From contig NZ_JARKNC010000008.1 of NCBI RefSeq assembly GCF_029360805.1, positions 124,001 through 188,000 on the forward strand: a stretch of 64,000 nucleotides of DNA, given 5' to 3'. The position numbers and the translations under genes are program-made. This document shows positions 1-9,888 of this stretch, in pieces (the stretch's first letter is position 1; every line of letters begins with the position of its first letter). The notes beneath the pieces were generated by a model. The model was given only the letters and a program-made list of their open reading frames with translations, did no database searches and was not told the DNA's origin. Origin of the DNA: Daejeonella sp. JGW-45 (lineage in GTDB: Bacteria > Bacteroidota > Bacteroidia > Sphingobacteriales > Sphingobacteriaceae).

Positions 1-792
1 TGAGTTAGTTTCGCCCGGTTTCAAACGCTTCATTTCAAGTGACATGGGGATGTCATTACCTTCTATTTTTACGGAAGCAGAAAGTGTTGCATTATTCCAT
101 GTATCCCCTTCGGCCCATCCGCCTTTTCCATCCGGTCTTTTAGTTATTATCTTTTGCAGGTGAGCATATACCTTGTCAGGTTTCCACCCCAGTCTAAGTG
201 GAATATGCATCACATGCATGCCGAGGTCGCCCATTACGCCTATCTCACCACAAAACTTCGATTGTCTTTTCCAGTTAATAGGTTTGAGCGGATCCATATC
301 ACTGGAGTGGCAGAACCCTGCGTTTATCTCAATGATCTCCCCAATTTTTCCTGATATTACTTCATTGATAACCCTCTGAGGACCGGGTAAAAAAGGCATT
401 TCTGAACAACATCTTACAAAACAGCCGGACCCGGAAATTGCCTCGTTGATGTTTTTTGCAGCATTAAGGTCTACCCCGAATGGCTTCTCGGCCAGGAGAT
501 CCTTTCCTGATTTAATCACCTCTATATAATACTGTTCGTGAAGAAAATGAGGAAGAGCTACATAAACCACATCTACTTTCGAAGATGCAAGCAGCTCTTT
601 ATAATCCGTAGTTAATAATTCCACCGATTGTATTTGCTCATACCATTTCAGGGCGTTTGCATCCAGGTCGCATACCGCTTTTAATTCAACTTTAACCGGG
701 TAGTCGTTCAGAGAGAACCACCGTCCAAATGCGGAGGCTACTTCCTTACCCATTAAACCACCACCAATGATGCCTACATTTACGACTTTCAT
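1..792 (-). CDS. Gfo/Idh/MocA family NAD(P)-dependent oxidoreductase (C-terminus beyond the window edge)
   Basis: The frame opens at an ATG at 790-792 and runs without a stop to the window edge, so 264 residues are visible and the C-terminus is missing. The N-terminus MKVVNVGIIGGGLMGKE is a Rossmann nucleotide-binding loop, and EKPFGVD near residue 105 is the conserved EKP motif whose lysine acts in catalysis in the family. Family members oxidise or reduce a ring hydroxyl of sugars or inositols with NAD(P). No signal peptide is seen, so it should be cytoplasmic. It lies 68 bp after the aldolase gene and appears to be a distal gene of the operon that begins at 9866. Family assignment is firm; the substrate is unknown. 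Confidence 0.88.
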   Translation of the reverse strand, partial: MKVVNVGIIGGGLMGKEVASAFGRWFSLNDYPVKVELKAVCDLDANALKWYEQIQSVELLTTDYKELLASSKVDVVYVALPHFLHEQYYIEVIKSGKDLLAEKPFGVDLNAAKNINEAISGSGCFVRCCSEMPFLPGPQRVINEVISGKIGEIIEINAGFCHSSDMDPLKPINWKRQSKFCGEIGVMGDLGMHVMHIPLRLGWKPDKVYAHLQKIITKRPDGKGGWAEGDTWNNATLSASVKIEGNDIPMSLEMKRLKPGETNS

Positions 793-860
793 TCTTATAT
801 ATATTTTTTTAATAAAAATGAAGTCCGTCGGGAAAACCCAGCGGACTTGCATAATTGTTC

Positions 861-1700
861 TTATTTATTCCCCTTAACCCAGCCTATTACGTCCTCTGGT
901 TTGGCATTATCGTGAACAATCGCCATCAAAGCCCGTGTCATGCCCCCAGAATTAACATGCTGCACTACGTTTCTGCCATAAACGATCCCTTTAACACCCT
1001 GCTTCATTAACCTGTAAGTACGGTCTAAAAGCTCCTCATCGTCAGCACGCCCGCCGCCTCTGACCAGGATCGGCACAGCACCGGCTACTTCAACAACCTT
1101 GTGGTAATCTTCTACTTTATCACAAGGATCGGCTTTGATTATATCAGCACCCAGTTCTACAGCCTGTCTTACTAAAGGCAATATGATATCGATATTGCCG
1201 TCAACCATATATCCGCCTGCCTCACTGTTCGGACGGAACACCAATGGCTCGATCATCAAAGGCATCGAGTAGTGATCGCACATTGGCTTTAATTTCAGAA
1301 TATTCTGGATACACTGATCAGTTACCTCCGGGGCTCCGGGTATACGGAACAGGTTAACAACCACACAGGTAGCATCAAGGCGCACGGCCTGAAGCACCGG
1401 TTCTTCGATCATTCTGCTATATAAAACTGATTGCAATTCCAGGCCGTAAACGTTTGCAACATCTGTTCGCAGCACTAAAGCCGGCTTCTTTTTGCCAGGT
1501 ACTGATTGTAAATGATGCGCTTGTCCAACAGTTAATTGTATAGCATCCGGATCAGCGTCAATCAGGATTCTAACTGACTTTTCAATGTTCTCTATACCTC
1601 CTAAAAATGTCAATTCATTGAAAAATCCATGATCGATAGCCACATCAAAGCATTTGCCTGATTTTTCATTGAACAATCTATTTAGTCTACTCTTTTTCAT
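861..1700 (-). CDS. DeoC/LacD-type class I aldolase (FbaB/LsrF-like)
   Basis: This 279-residue protein has the features of the archaeal-type class I aldolase / LsrF group of TIM barrels. AIDHG at residues 21-25 is the conserved first strand, IIKADPC at 187-193 carries the presumed Schiff-base lysine K189, and VRGGG (213-217) with GIVYGRN (238-244) forms the usual phosphate-binding end. Such enzymes cleave or thiolyse phosphorylated sugars or keto-sugars. It has no signal peptide. It follows a Gfo/Idh gene after a 214-bp spacer holding a possible gene remnant, and precedes another Gfo/Idh gene. I infer that it splits a phosphorylated intermediate made by this operon; the substrate is not deducible from sequence. 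Confidence 0.8.
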   Translation of the reverse strand: MKKSRLNRLFNEKSGKCFDVAIDHGFFNELTFLGGIENIEKSVRILIDADPDAIQLTVGQAHHLQSVPGKKKPALVLRTDVANVYGLELQSVLYSRMIEEPVLQAVRLDATCVVVNLFRIPGAPEVTDQCIQNILKLKPMCDHYSMPLMIEPLVFRPNSEAGGYMVDGNIDIILPLVRQAVELGADIIKADPCDKVEDYHKVVEVAGAVPILVRGGGRADDEELLDRTYRLMKQGVKGIVYGRNVVQHVNSGGMTRALMAIVHDNAKPEDVIGWVKGNK

Positions 1701-1731
1701 CTTCTTTATTTTTATTTAATTAACAATTACT

Positions 1732-1842
1732 TTAATTTTCTCTTCCGGCCTTCAGATATTTCGAAAGAAGCTGATTCATTCCTTCAGCATTAGAAATACC
1801 AGAGCCTGCCGACCTTCCAGCGCGCTCAATTGAACCGATATT
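1732..1842 (-). pseudogene. possible C-terminal gene remnant without a start codon
   Basis: In the 214-bp spacer upstream of the aldolase gene a 36-codon minus-strand frame, closed by stops on both sides, encodes protein-like sequence containing GSGISNAEGMNQLLSKYL and ending KAGREN. Its only ATG is internal, at codon 22, leaving 15 residues. The composition (alternating small and charged residues, an amphipathic end) looks like the tail of a soluble enzyme. It may be what is left of a deleted gene. I could not assign a family, and chance is possible for so short a frame. Confidence 0.28.
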
Positions 1843-1914
1843 TTAAATGATCTGAGAAGGCAGAAGCCTTTGCATGAAATTCAAAAAGTGAGATCCATCA
1901 GGAACGCACTTTAA

Positions 1915-2838
1915 TTATTTATTTTTTTTCCTACGTGATAATACATCCGACACGCTGACTGGGATACCACCCTTTCTCTTGCTTTCGTCAGCAGCATCCA
2001 TAAATGCATAAATTTCTATAGTTTCATCCTCAGACACAGGAGATTTTCCTGTACGGAAAAACTCTACTATGGCGACTACCAGTGGACGATATCCTGCAAA
2101 TACACCTATAGAAGCTATTTTTCCTTCTCCAAATGCCGTCCCTCCAAAACCGCTCTTTCCCTTCCTGACGCCACGAAAAACTCCTATGCGTCCATCACCC
2201 CAGTCGCCCACAACGACATCTGCACCATCGGTAAAGGTCCGGGTAACAGTCTTACAACCGGTTCCTCCCATTACTGTATAAAGAGACTCGACTGCATGAA
2301 TACCATCCCAAAAAAGATCCACGTGCGACTTCTGTATCGGGGCAGGCCCGTAGGTGTTTGCTCCCAAAACCCTTCCAACAACTTTTCCTTCACGGATATC
2401 CAGGGCCTCCTTGACGTAACGGAGAGGCGAGCACGAAAAAGTCGGAACCTTATATTTTCGGGCCATTTTAAAGATAGCCAATACATCAGACAAGCTTGCT
2501 GCAAGTGGCTTATCCACATAAACGGGCTTTCCCGCCTTCAGTACCGGCATGATCTCTTTAAAGTGAGGCCGGCCGTCGTTTGTCAGCAACATAACAGCGT
2601 CTACCTTTTTTACCATCTCTTTAATAGAGCCTACAAACTCGACACCCTGACCTTTTATCGTTTCAGTAAAATTTTGAAGCTGTGCTTCAGAGAACTCTAC
2701 ATCCGGGTTACCCGGAGGATGAAAGATCGCTACCACCTTGCAACCGCTGAATTCAGGGCTGGAGCCGCCGGAATTGATAATTTCAGTATAGGCGGCGCTG
2801 TGAACTGAAAGGCCGATAACTCCAACTCTGATTTCCAT
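1915..2838 (-). CDS. Gfo/Idh/MocA-like oxidoreductase, cytoplasmic paralogue
   Basis: A 307-residue Rossmann-fold protein of the Gfo/Idh/MocA type. The dinucleotide loop reads GVIGLSVH (residues 6-13) rather than the common GxGxxG, and the catalytic EKP motif appears as DKP at 109-111. DGIHAVESLY near residue 180 probably contains the active-site histidine. It is closely similar over its length to the product of 8844..9866, which carries an additional Tat leader; this copy begins directly at the Rossmann strand. The start lies 6 bp after the stop of the azurin-fusion gene, so the two are probably translationally linked. The substrate is unknown, and the altered loop leaves the cofactor less certain than in ordinary family members. 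Confidence 0.82.
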   Translation of the reverse strand: MEIRVGVIGLSVHSAAYTEIINSGGSSPEFSGCKVVAIFHPPGNPDVEFSEAQLQNFTETIKGQGVEFVGSIKEMVKKVDAVMLLTNDGRPHFKEIMPVLKAGKPVYVDKPLAASLSDVLAIFKMARKYKVPTFSCSPLRYVKEALDIREGKVVGRVLGANTYGPAPIQKSHVDLFWDGIHAVESLYTVMGGTGCKTVTRTFTDGADVVVGDWGDGRIGVFRGVRKGKSGFGGTAFGEGKIASIGVFAGYRPLVVAIVEFFRTGKSPVSEDETIEIYAFMDAADESKRKGGIPVSVSDVLSRRKKNK

Positions 2839-2844
2839 TATAAA

Positions 2845-5800
2845 TTAGTTTACCACTTTCATAATACCCCGCATCGTAAAAGAATGACCCGGGAAAGTAC
2901 AAACGAATGGGTATTCACCAGCGGCTGAAGGAGCGTTGAATTTGATGGTTTCCTTGCCACCGCCATTTAGTAATTTCGTAGCATAAAGTACCATCTCGGT
3001 GCCAGGATTAAAATGCTTTTCGGCACCTTTTTCTCCTAACTCAAGCGCCTTTTGCGCTACTACGTCAGCTGTCCCCGGTTTAGAAATAAGCAGATTATGC
3101 GGCATCAAGCCTAAATTCTCTACAGTCATTTCCACAGGCTGGGAGGCCTTAACACTAAACTCTGACAAAAGCTGGCCTTTAAATTTAAACCGTAGTTCGT
3201 CGGTTGCTTCAATGGTAAGAATAGCCGTCTTGTCATTTTGAAATTCAGGACCCTTACTTACCACCGGCGCTGCAGGCTTTGGAGCCGCCGCAGGCATATT
3301 GTGGTTTTGGTGCGGATTAACAGCTGCCGTGTTTACCGGTGCTTTCCAGAATTTCTCGTAACCAATTCGGTGATTCATACCACTTACTGTTGAGTCAGAT
3401 TTAGCCGGCTTAAAGGTATCTTTACCGCTCCAGAAGAAGTTTACCTTCTGTGCCGCCAGTCTTACCTGATATTCCGGCGAAGCAAGAACCTTTACAAGCA
3501 GCTCCCGGTTCACCACATTGTGCTGCTGGTGCAGCCACAGGATCTCAAGCATGGGTAACGCATCTTCCTTTTTCTTTGGATCTAATTTAGCGGCAAATTG
3601 CTGCGCTTTCTGGATCACTTCATCAGTATTTCTACCGCTAAGTTCAACACGCACTGCATGACGGATCCCATCAATCGGATGTCTGAATAATTCCAATAGA
3701 TTTTCTACAGGTTGACCGTATATTGACACGGGCTTTTGTAACGGTCGGTTAGTAGCAACCATCCGGTAGATCCTTCCATGCGTATGATCACGGCTTATGT
3801 CTCTCAAGTTATAGGGAGAGTGAGTAATAACAGCCTGGTGCCAATCAGCGAAGTAAAGTGCCCCGTCAAATCCAACTACCCCGTCACTGGGACGGAAATT
3901 AGGATCTCCTGTATAGTCTTTACCGATCACACGTGGAGTAGCTTCAGAGCTTGGAGCAAATTTGGGATCGCTTCCGGTAAAGATCAAATTACCTACCTCT
4001 TCTCCTTCAATTACCCCTTCATCGAGGTAATTCAACTTATATCTTTTAATTCCCTGGAAACCAATCACATTGTACACCAGATAATTATTCTGGTACTCTT
4101 CAGGGAAGTTTCCACTCGATAATATCTGATTCGAAGTAAATGGCCTGATGGTTTGCTTGAATAAAGGACGTTTTTCAAAATCACCTTTATCGGTGGTCGA
4201 AGTCACGGTACGCTTGAAATACACCTGGTATGACCTGCCGCTCGTGCCGTCAGAGATAAATTGATTCCCCCATTTATCAAAGCTAATTCCATGGGGATTA
4301 GGACTGTTATCTACAACAAGCGAGAAGTCAAAGGTGCGCGGGTTAAAGCGATATAAGCCAGACTCGCCCGACTCAGCGCTTTTACGCCATGGTGTCTCAA
4401 TGTTTTCAAGAATGAAAATACCACGCTGATAGTAGATATTCCCGTCAGGACCATAAATAAGGTTGTTTGCAGTATGGTGAGTATCATCAGAACCCAAACC
4501 GCCTAACATACGGTATCTCACATCCGCTACACCGTCTCCATTGGTATCCTTGAGGAATAAAATATCGGGTGCTGATACGACGATAACACCACCGTTCCAG
4601 AACTCGAAACCTGTAGGATTAGTAACATACGCAAATGTCGTGGCCTTATCGGCGACACCGTCTCCATTCTCATCGGTGAGTGTGACTATGCGGTCCCTCA
4701 TTGGTTTCATAGGCTCCCACTTCGGATAATCAGCCCAGGAAGCAACCCACATTTGTCCTTTAGTATCCACCTGCATAGCAACCGGATTAGCGATCTCAGG
4801 GAACTTATCCTCGGCTGCAAAAACTGTAACCTTCATATCTTTGGGGATAGTCATTCGCTTGATCGCGTCTTCTGCGCTTAAATATTGCACGTCGCGGGTG
4901 ATGTGTGTACCAACCGGATATGGCGGCGGGACGTTGCTGTCATCAACTTTGGCATCTTTACCCTGTGCCCTGACCCAAATACGCTTGTCGCGATTGGCGG
5001 TCATAGCTTCAAACATTTTCAATTCATTCTGCAGCGTAACGTGGTTACCATCCTGAATAGTACGCGTTCCCCAAACATCATTACCACTGGTTGAGCGGTA
5101 GCGGTTAAACCAATGCCAGTTCTTGTCTACTACGGCACTACGTAATGAATCAAGACCAACTTTTGCCATACTGACTTTTTTTCCAAACAGGGTCTCAGTG
5201 ATGTAGAGCGCTACTCTCCGGTTCCCCTCATTGTTCAAATGAATACCATTGATCGTTAACGGTTCCTTGGTAGTGTCATACATCTTCTGGGTTGCATTAA
5301 ACAGATCCACATATGCGACACCTTTTTCCCGCGCAACCTGCGACATGGCAGTTGAATAAGCCAGTAAACGGCGGTTATTCTCTTTTCCATCCGGCAAGTT
5401 CTTTGACTCCAGATTTTCGTGAGCTATAGGCGAAAACAGCACCAAACGCGGAGCCGCCTTTTTATCATATTTCTGTTTACGAGTATGATCTATAAAGGCA
5501 ACCAATTGCTTTTTAAACTCAGCCGGTTTGTCTTCGAACGACTCATTATAACCAAAAAATGCAAAAATAACACTCGCGCCAACGTTTGTCAGATGCGTAT
5601 CACTATCTCCGAAACCCGAATGGGCACGCGGGCGGTAGTGAACCTGATCACCGGTGTACCCCAGGTTCCTAAAAACTAATTTTCCTGTCGGGTAGGTAGA
5701 TTGAAGGTAAGTCTCCAACCAACCGTCATGCTGCATCCGGTCAGCAAGTCCGTTCCCGATAATGGCAATCTTATCACCCGGCCTGAGGTCAAACCTGGCA

Positions 5801-5931
5801 CTCTGTGTCCAGCTCACCAGGAAAATTATCAAGGGGATTAAAATTACAGGCGCAACCAATTTTAGAAGGAACCTGCCTTTTAAAAAGGCAGGTTGAACCG
5901 GTAATTTGTTTAGTGCTTTGAATCGATTCAT
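2845..5931 (-). CDS. membrane-anchored fusion: SGNH hydrolase-like + dehydrogenase beta-propeller + azurin-like copper domain
   Basis: About 1028 residues from the ATG at 5931; an ATG at 5970 would add 13 residues including five asparagines encoded by an AAT repeat, and I prefer 5931 because A-rich sequence precedes it. Order: transmembrane segment (about 22-41), SGNH/GDSL-like domain (about 52-270, [11 protein letters not shown]), the 'membrane-bound dehydrogenase' propeller common in Planctomycetes and Verrucomicrobia (about 360-760, with calcium-type DENGDGVAD and DTNGDGVAD loops), a helical linker, then a cupredoxin. The C-terminal [11 protein letters not shown] gives C1011, H1016 and M1020; with H945 (PHN) the spacings equal those of azurin (66, 5 and 9). 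No cytochrome c CxxCH is present. It probably acts periplasmically as a redox protein, with the copper domain as electron acceptor or carrier. Confidence 0.8.
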   Translation of the reverse strand: MNRFKALNKLPVQPAFLKGRFLLKLVAPVILIPLIIFLVSWTQSARFDLRPGDKIAIIGNGLADRMQHDGWLETYLQSTYPTGKLVFRNLGYTGDQVHYRPRAHSGFGDSDTHLTNVGASVIFAFFGYNESFEDKPAEFKKQLVAFIDHTRKQKYDKKAAPRLVLFSPIAHENLESKNLPDGKENNRRLLAYSTAMSQVAREKGVAYVDLFNATQKMYDTTKEPLTINGIHLNNEGNRRVALYITETLFGKKVSMAKVGLDSLRSAVVDKNWHWFNRYRSTSGNDVWGTRTIQDGNHVTLQNELKMFEAMTANRDKRIWVRAQGKDAKVDDSNVPPPYPVGTHITRDVQYLSAEDAIKRMTIPKDMKVTVFAAEDKFPEIANPVAMQVDTKGQMWVASWADYPKWEPMKPMRDRIVTLTDENGDGVADKATTFAYVTNPTGFEFWNGGVIVVSAPDILFLKDTNGDGVADVRYRMLGGLGSDDTHHTANNLIYGPDGNIYYQRGIFILENIETPWRKSAESGESGLYRFNPRTFDFSLVVDNSPNPHGISFDKWGNQFISDGTSGRSYQVYFKRTVTSTTDKGDFEKRPLFKQTIRPFTSNQILSSGNFPEEYQNNYLVYNVIGFQGIKRYKLNYLDEGVIEGEEVGNLIFTGSDPKFAPSSEATPRVIGKDYTGDPNFRPSDGVVGFDGALYFADWHQAVITHSPYNLRDISRDHTHGRIYRMVATNRPLQKPVSIYGQPVENLLELFRHPIDGIRHAVRVELSGRNTDEVIQKAQQFAAKLDPKKKEDALPMLEILWLHQQHNVVNRELLVKVLASPEYQVRLAAQKVNFFWSGKDTFKPAKSDSTVSGMNHRIGYEKFWKAPVNTAAVNPHQNHNMPAAAPKPAAPVVSKGPEFQNDKTAILTIEATDELRFKFKGQLLSEFSVKASQPVEMTVENLGLMPHNLLISKPGTADVVAQKALELGEKGAEKHFNPGTEMVLYATKLLNGGGKETIKFNAPSAAGEYPFVCTFPGHSFTMRGIMKVVN

Positions 5932-5972
5932 CGTTTTATTATTATTATTATTTCTCTCAGCAATATACATTA

Positions 5973-6905
5973 TTAATGCATTTCAACTGAACATGTACCC
6001 AGGCCGGACCTCAAAAAGTTGAACTGAACATTTGGGTGATCGGCAAGCACCGACATCGGCACAGATACGTCTGGAATATTGTTGGAAATCATGTATGTTG
6101 TCAACCTTTGTCCGAAAGGATTGTCATGCGCACCTGCGTGCCAGATTGAAACTTTCTCAGACTGCCAGGTTTCTTTAGGACCAACTGTTACTGCCTGCGT
6201 TGGGATCGTTGGAGCATTTCCTCCGCAATGTAATCTCGAGTTCTGTGCGATGGTTATTGGATGCAGATCGAGAACACGGGTGCTGAGTTGTTTATATTCT
6301 TCCACTGTAGGCGGGTTGTCGATGTACTTGCCCTCACGCATAGGTGGCTCATTAAAAGCCCAGTGCTTCACGTCGCCCTGACCTCCCTGCATAATAGCAC
6401 ATTTAGCTTTCGACCAGCTTTCTATATATTCTTTTGTATCAGCCTTTGCAAAATGGACGTTTTCATCAGGCATAACTAAATCCTTACGGATCCTGTTCAG
6501 ACATAATGTTTTGAAAGCCCGCTTAAACGACAACGGGTGTGTTTCGGGTACTTCTTTACCATCGATTACCCACTCGTCCATGCACCAGAAATGTGCGTGT
6601 TTAAGAGACAAACCCATCTCGTTTACCAACATGGCAACCAAAGGCAATTGCTCTGTCGGACCGATCGGTCCGCATATACCTACAGGATTGTCAGCAGTAG
6701 CCGATTTCCAGGTAGTAATAAACTCAAGAGCCTCAGCCAAATAAAATTCTTCTATTGTATCATAGAATACAACTTTGAAGCCCGGCCTTGACATACCAAT
6801 CATATCCTCAGCTGTCAAGCTTGCAATCTTATCTGTTACTTTCTGACCTAAATCCAAGGTAGTATAATCCCACCAACCCGGAGCAATCGAACTTTTCTTA
6901 CGCAT
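5973..6905 (-). CDS. NagB-like (glucosamine-6-phosphate deaminase/isomerase family) protein with altered active-site motif
   Basis: 310 residues with the NagB / 6-phosphogluconolactonase fold. [11 protein letters not shown] (78-88) resembles the phosphate loop and FWCMDEWVI (106-114) matches the catalytic aspartate region of NagB. The hallmark GxGxDGHIAFNEP segment is replaced by [15 protein letters not shown] (173-187): FNEP is kept, but the DGH triad that supplies the ring-opening histidine is rewritten. NagB converts glucosamine-6-phosphate to fructose-6-phosphate and ammonia; this protein may act on a related amino or keto sugar. It lies between the PIG-L deacetylase and the azurin-fusion gene, consistent with a deacetylate-then-deaminate order. 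Family is clear; activity is uncertain. Confidence 0.75.
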   Translation of the reverse strand: MRKKSSIAPGWWDYTTLDLGQKVTDKIASLTAEDMIGMSRPGFKVVFYDTIEEFYLAEALEFITTWKSATADNPVGICGPIGPTEQLPLVAMLVNEMGLSLKHAHFWCMDEWVIDGKEVPETHPLSFKRAFKTLCLNRIRKDLVMPDENVHFAKADTKEYIESWSKAKCAIMQGGQGDVKHWAFNEPPMREGKYIDNPPTVEEYKQLSTRVLDLHPITIAQNSRLHCGGNAPTIPTQAVTVGPKETWQSEKVSIWHAGAHDNPFGQRLTTYMISNNIPDVSVPMSVLADHPNVQFNFLRSGLGTCSVEMH

Positions 6906-6956
6906 AATATATTTTTAAAAATGTTATAATTTATTGTTGTCTAATTCGTGTTGTTA

Positions 6957-7733
6957 TTATTCAAACTTATAGTCATTATTAACCAGGTAGCACTCTCCCA
7001 GATCCTTCAAAGGATCAAATCCCTCCTCAGAAAAGCCCACATGCAGGTGTCTTCTCCATCCCTCAGCATGCTGAAAACGGCCAGACATTGTTCCTACAGT
7101 CAAAGAGAACTGCTCCATCGACTTGATGTAAGAGTTCATCTTCTGGCTATCTTCCAGCCAATTTTGCTGACTCCTGTGAGCTTCAAGCGCCTCACGTTTA
7201 ACATGATGAACCGAACTTGTATCAATAAAGAGTTCAGGAATTACCTTCCGTCTTAACGGATCTAAAAGAGAGTGAGGCAAAGCATGGTAGACAGCACAGT
7301 CGTAATTATTGGTGGCGGAGTAGTCAGCAGCGAAATTCGGAACTCCGCGGATAAACGCAGCTGTAACGGCCAGGCGGCTGGTATTCATATGATCTTCCAT
7401 GTAGTCTGAAGGTGAATGTGTCAATATCACGGATGGCTTTACCAACCTTACAATACTTGTCAACTTCCTGAGCAGGTCGAGCTCATAGAAAATCTCAAAG
7501 TCGTTGCATATCGGATCGTGGAATTGAGCTCCCATGATCTTCGCTGAATTTTGAGCTTCCTTCAATCTTATTTCTGTAGTTGTAGAAGAATCGGTTTCGA
7601 TACTCCCACAATTACCCGTGGACAGATTCATATAATGGATCTCGTAGCCTTGATTTTTAAGTAAAATCAGGGTTCCGGCCATCAGGAATTCAATATCATC
7701 AGGATGTGCTGCTACTGCTAATGCTGTCTTCAT
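6957..7733 (-). CDS. PIG-L/LmbE family deacetylase
   Basis: 258 residues. The N-terminal AAHPDDIEF (8-16) is the zinc-binding AHPDD signature, and HSPSDYMEDHMNTSR around 105-120 carries the further metal-binding histidine. The family removes acetyl groups from N-acetylglucosamine-type sugars (MshB, PIG-L, BshB). There is no signal peptide, so it should act on an imported sugar in the cytoplasm. It sits 20 bp after a Gfo/Idh gene and 51 bp before the NagB-like gene. I infer that the substrate of this operon contains an N-acetylated amino sugar or is processed through one. Family confidence is high; substrate is inferred only from neighbours. Confidence 0.87.
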   Translation of the reverse strand: MKTALAVAAHPDDIEFLMAGTLILLKNQGYEIHYMNLSTGNCGSIETDSSTTTEIRLKEAQNSAKIMGAQFHDPICNDFEIFYELDLLRKLTSIVRLVKPSVILTHSPSDYMEDHMNTSRLAVTAAFIRGVPNFAADYSATNNYDCAVYHALPHSLLDPLRRKVIPELFIDTSSVHHVKREALEAHRSQQNWLEDSQKMNSYIKSMEQFSLTVGTMSGRFQHAEGWRRHLHVGFSEEGFDPLKDLGECYLVNNDYKFE

Positions 7734-7753
7734 CTTTTCCCTTCCGAATAATA

Positions 7754-8776
7754 TTACAATCTCACTGGTTTGCCGGTTGCTGCAGATTTATCAGCTGCGA
7801 AAATGATCTCATGGGTTTTGATTCCATCTTTCAGGCTTGTAAGCGGCATATCCTCACCAGCTGCCAGGCTTTCGAAAAATGTATCGAACTGTGCCTGATA
7901 AGGGTGATCTGCTACATCTCCCGTATCGAGCATTTTCATGGCCAATGAACTCCACAAATGATGATCAGTTCCGAGTTTCTCGGAGTGAAACTTATCATCC
8001 AACAGGCTTCCTTCGCTGCCAAAAAGATGAGTATGGAAATAATATGGTTGAATACAATCAATAATAGCTGAAGACTTACCCACTCTCCCATCTTTAAATT
8101 TGAAGATACTTACCCTGCTAGTTGTATACTCATAAGCCTGAAAAATCGGGTTTTTAGATTTCGTCTCGTAGCTTGTGACTTCTTCAACGTCGGTTCCCAT
8201 GAATAAAAGCAGGGCATCTAATGCATGGCAGCCAGCAGTAAGAATAGAGCTGCCACCTTTGTCCTTTTTAATATTCCAGTGGTACTGACCATACCAAGGA
8301 CCAAGCCCATGAAGATAATCAACCTCAGCATAGTGGATGTCTCCAATCAATCCTGTATCCACAAGTGATTTAGTAACCATGAATTGATTAGAATAACGGC
8401 ACTCGAAACATACGCAAACCTTTACACCTGCTTTTTTCACTTCAGATTCGATCATTAAGCAATCTTCCCACGAAAGCGCCATTGGCTTTTCAAGAATGAT
8501 GTGCTTTCCTGCTCTTGCTGCAGCAACTGCCTGGGCTGCATGCTGGTCTGAGTAACTTGTGATTGACACTGCGTCGATGCTCTTATCAGACAGCATAGCG
8601 TCTAAATCAGTATAGGTTTTGATTGGAGTCCCCCATTTTTCACTTTCTGCTGTATCATCATGCGGTCGTGATGAATAAATAGCCGTCACCTGAGCATTTG
8701 GACTCTTATTAATAGCTGTAATATGTGCAGTAGCTACCCAGCTATAACCAATTATTCCTACATTATACTTTTTCAT
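7754..8776 (-). CDS. Gfo/Idh/MocA family oxidoreductase
   Basis: 340 residues. The Rossmann start NVGIIGYSWVATAH (5-18) and the catalytic EKPMALS (from 96) are both present, and GCHALDALL near residue 185 supplies the typical histidine of the C-terminal substrate domain. It is cytoplasmic by absence of a leader. It is the second gene of the operon starting at 9866 and is separated from its neighbours by 67 and 20 bp. It is not a close paralogue of the two LSVH-type proteins in the same operon. In ThuB-type and related pathways such enzymes interconvert 3-keto and 3-hydroxy sugars; whether that holds here is inference. Confidence 0.88.
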   Translation of the reverse strand: MKKYNVGIIGYSWVATAHITAINKSPNAQVTAIYSSRPHDDTAESEKWGTPIKTYTDLDAMLSDKSIDAVSITSYSDQHAAQAVAAARAGKHIILEKPMALSWEDCLMIESEVKKAGVKVCVCFECRYSNQFMVTKSLVDTGLIGDIHYAEVDYLHGLGPWYGQYHWNIKKDKGGSSILTAGCHALDALLLFMGTDVEEVTSYETKSKNPIFQAYEYTTSRVSIFKFKDGRVGKSSAIIDCIQPYYFHTHLFGSEGSLLDDKFHSEKLGTDHHLWSSLAMKMLDTGDVADHPYQAQFDTFFESLAAGEDMPLTSLKDGIKTHEIIFAADKSAATGKPVRL

Positions 8777-8843
8777 AAATGCTTATTGTTTAAAAAATTA
8801 GAATTGTTGTATTACTTACATGATTTAAAGACCGTTACTTTCG

Positions 8844-9866
8844 TTATTTTGCTTTGGCAAGGACACTTGCTAAAGTCACCGGCACGCCACCGAGCTTCTT
8901 ACTTTCATCAGCTGCTTCCATAAATGCGTATATCTCCAGCGTCTCTTCTAAACTGACAGGAGATTTCCCGGTGCGGAAAAATTCTATAACTGCAACAAGC
9001 AATGGCCGGTATCCCTCGAACGTACCCAGATTGGCAATACCTTTTTCTCCAAATGCAGTTCCACCGTAACCTTTACTGCCTGTTCTGATTCCCCTGAACA
9101 CGCCAATACGCCCTCCTTCCCAGGTTCCAACGATGACATCCGCTCCCTCTGAATGTGTACGCGTGACTTGCTGGCAACCAACTCCACCCATGATCGTGTA
9201 GAGCGACTCGACGCCGTGGATCCCGTACCAGAACATATCTGTATGCGCTTCCTGCAATGAGGCAGGGCTATACGCGTCTGCACCCAGAACTCTTCCTACT
9301 TTACCATTCCGGATCTCTTGCGCGCTGCTTACGTAGCGCAGACTTGAAGAAGAGAACACAGGTACATTATATTTTCTGGCTTCATTTAAGATGGTGATTA
9401 CATCTTTAAGATTCGCAGCTATAGGTTTGTCAATGAATACCGGCTTCCTGGCCTTGAATACTGGCATCAGCTGCTCAAGGTGTGGTCGTCCATCGTTCGT
9501 CTCCAGCATTACCACATCCGACATTTCAAGCAACTTATCAACCGAATCAACGAGCTGGATACCGCGTTTTTTGGAATTCTCTGTCCACGTGGCCAGCGAC
9601 TCAGCCTTGAACTCAACATCAGGATTACCTTTAGGATGATAGATTGCTACTACCGTAAAACCGCTGATGTCCGGATTGTTTGTTTCCACGTTCAGCATTT
9701 CCGAGAACGCCTCAGTGTGAACCGACAAGCCAATAATACCTACTCTAACCTTTTTTTGACTAGTGCTGTTTGCAAACAGTAAGGGCGACATGCCGGTTAC
9801 TCCAACGCCTATTCCGGCAATTGCTGCAGTTTTCAGGAAGTTACGACGTAGAATTCTTTCTTTCAT
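8844..9866 (-). CDS. Tat-exported Gfo/Idh/MocA-like oxidoreductase
   Basis: 340 residues. RRNFLK (7-12) followed by a hydrophobic stretch is a twin-arginine signal, so the protein should be exported folded, probably with its nucleotide cofactor bound. The mature part begins at about 40 with VRVGIIGLSVH and has DKPIA (146-150) in place of EKP; both features are shared with the leaderless paralogue at 1915..2838. It is the first gene after promoter A. Tat-exported family members in Bacteroidota include glycosidases that use tightly bound NAD, so a redox-assisted hydrolytic role is possible. Family is clear; reaction is not. Confidence 0.85.
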   Translation of the reverse strand: MKERILRRNFLKTAAIAGIGVGVTGMSPLLFANSTSQKKVRVGIIGLSVHTEAFSEMLNVETNNPDISGFTVVAIYHPKGNPDVEFKAESLATWTENSKKRGIQLVDSVDKLLEMSDVVMLETNDGRPHLEQLMPVFKARKPVFIDKPIAANLKDVITILNEARKYNVPVFSSSSLRYVSSAQEIRNGKVGRVLGADAYSPASLQEAHTDMFWYGIHGVESLYTIMGGVGCQQVTRTHSEGADVIVGTWEGGRIGVFRGIRTGSKGYGGTAFGEKGIANLGTFEGYRPLLVAVIEFFRTGKSPVSLEETLEIYAFMEAADESKKLGGVPVTLASVLAKAK

Positions 9867-9888
9867 TTTAAACGTATTAGAGGGAAAT

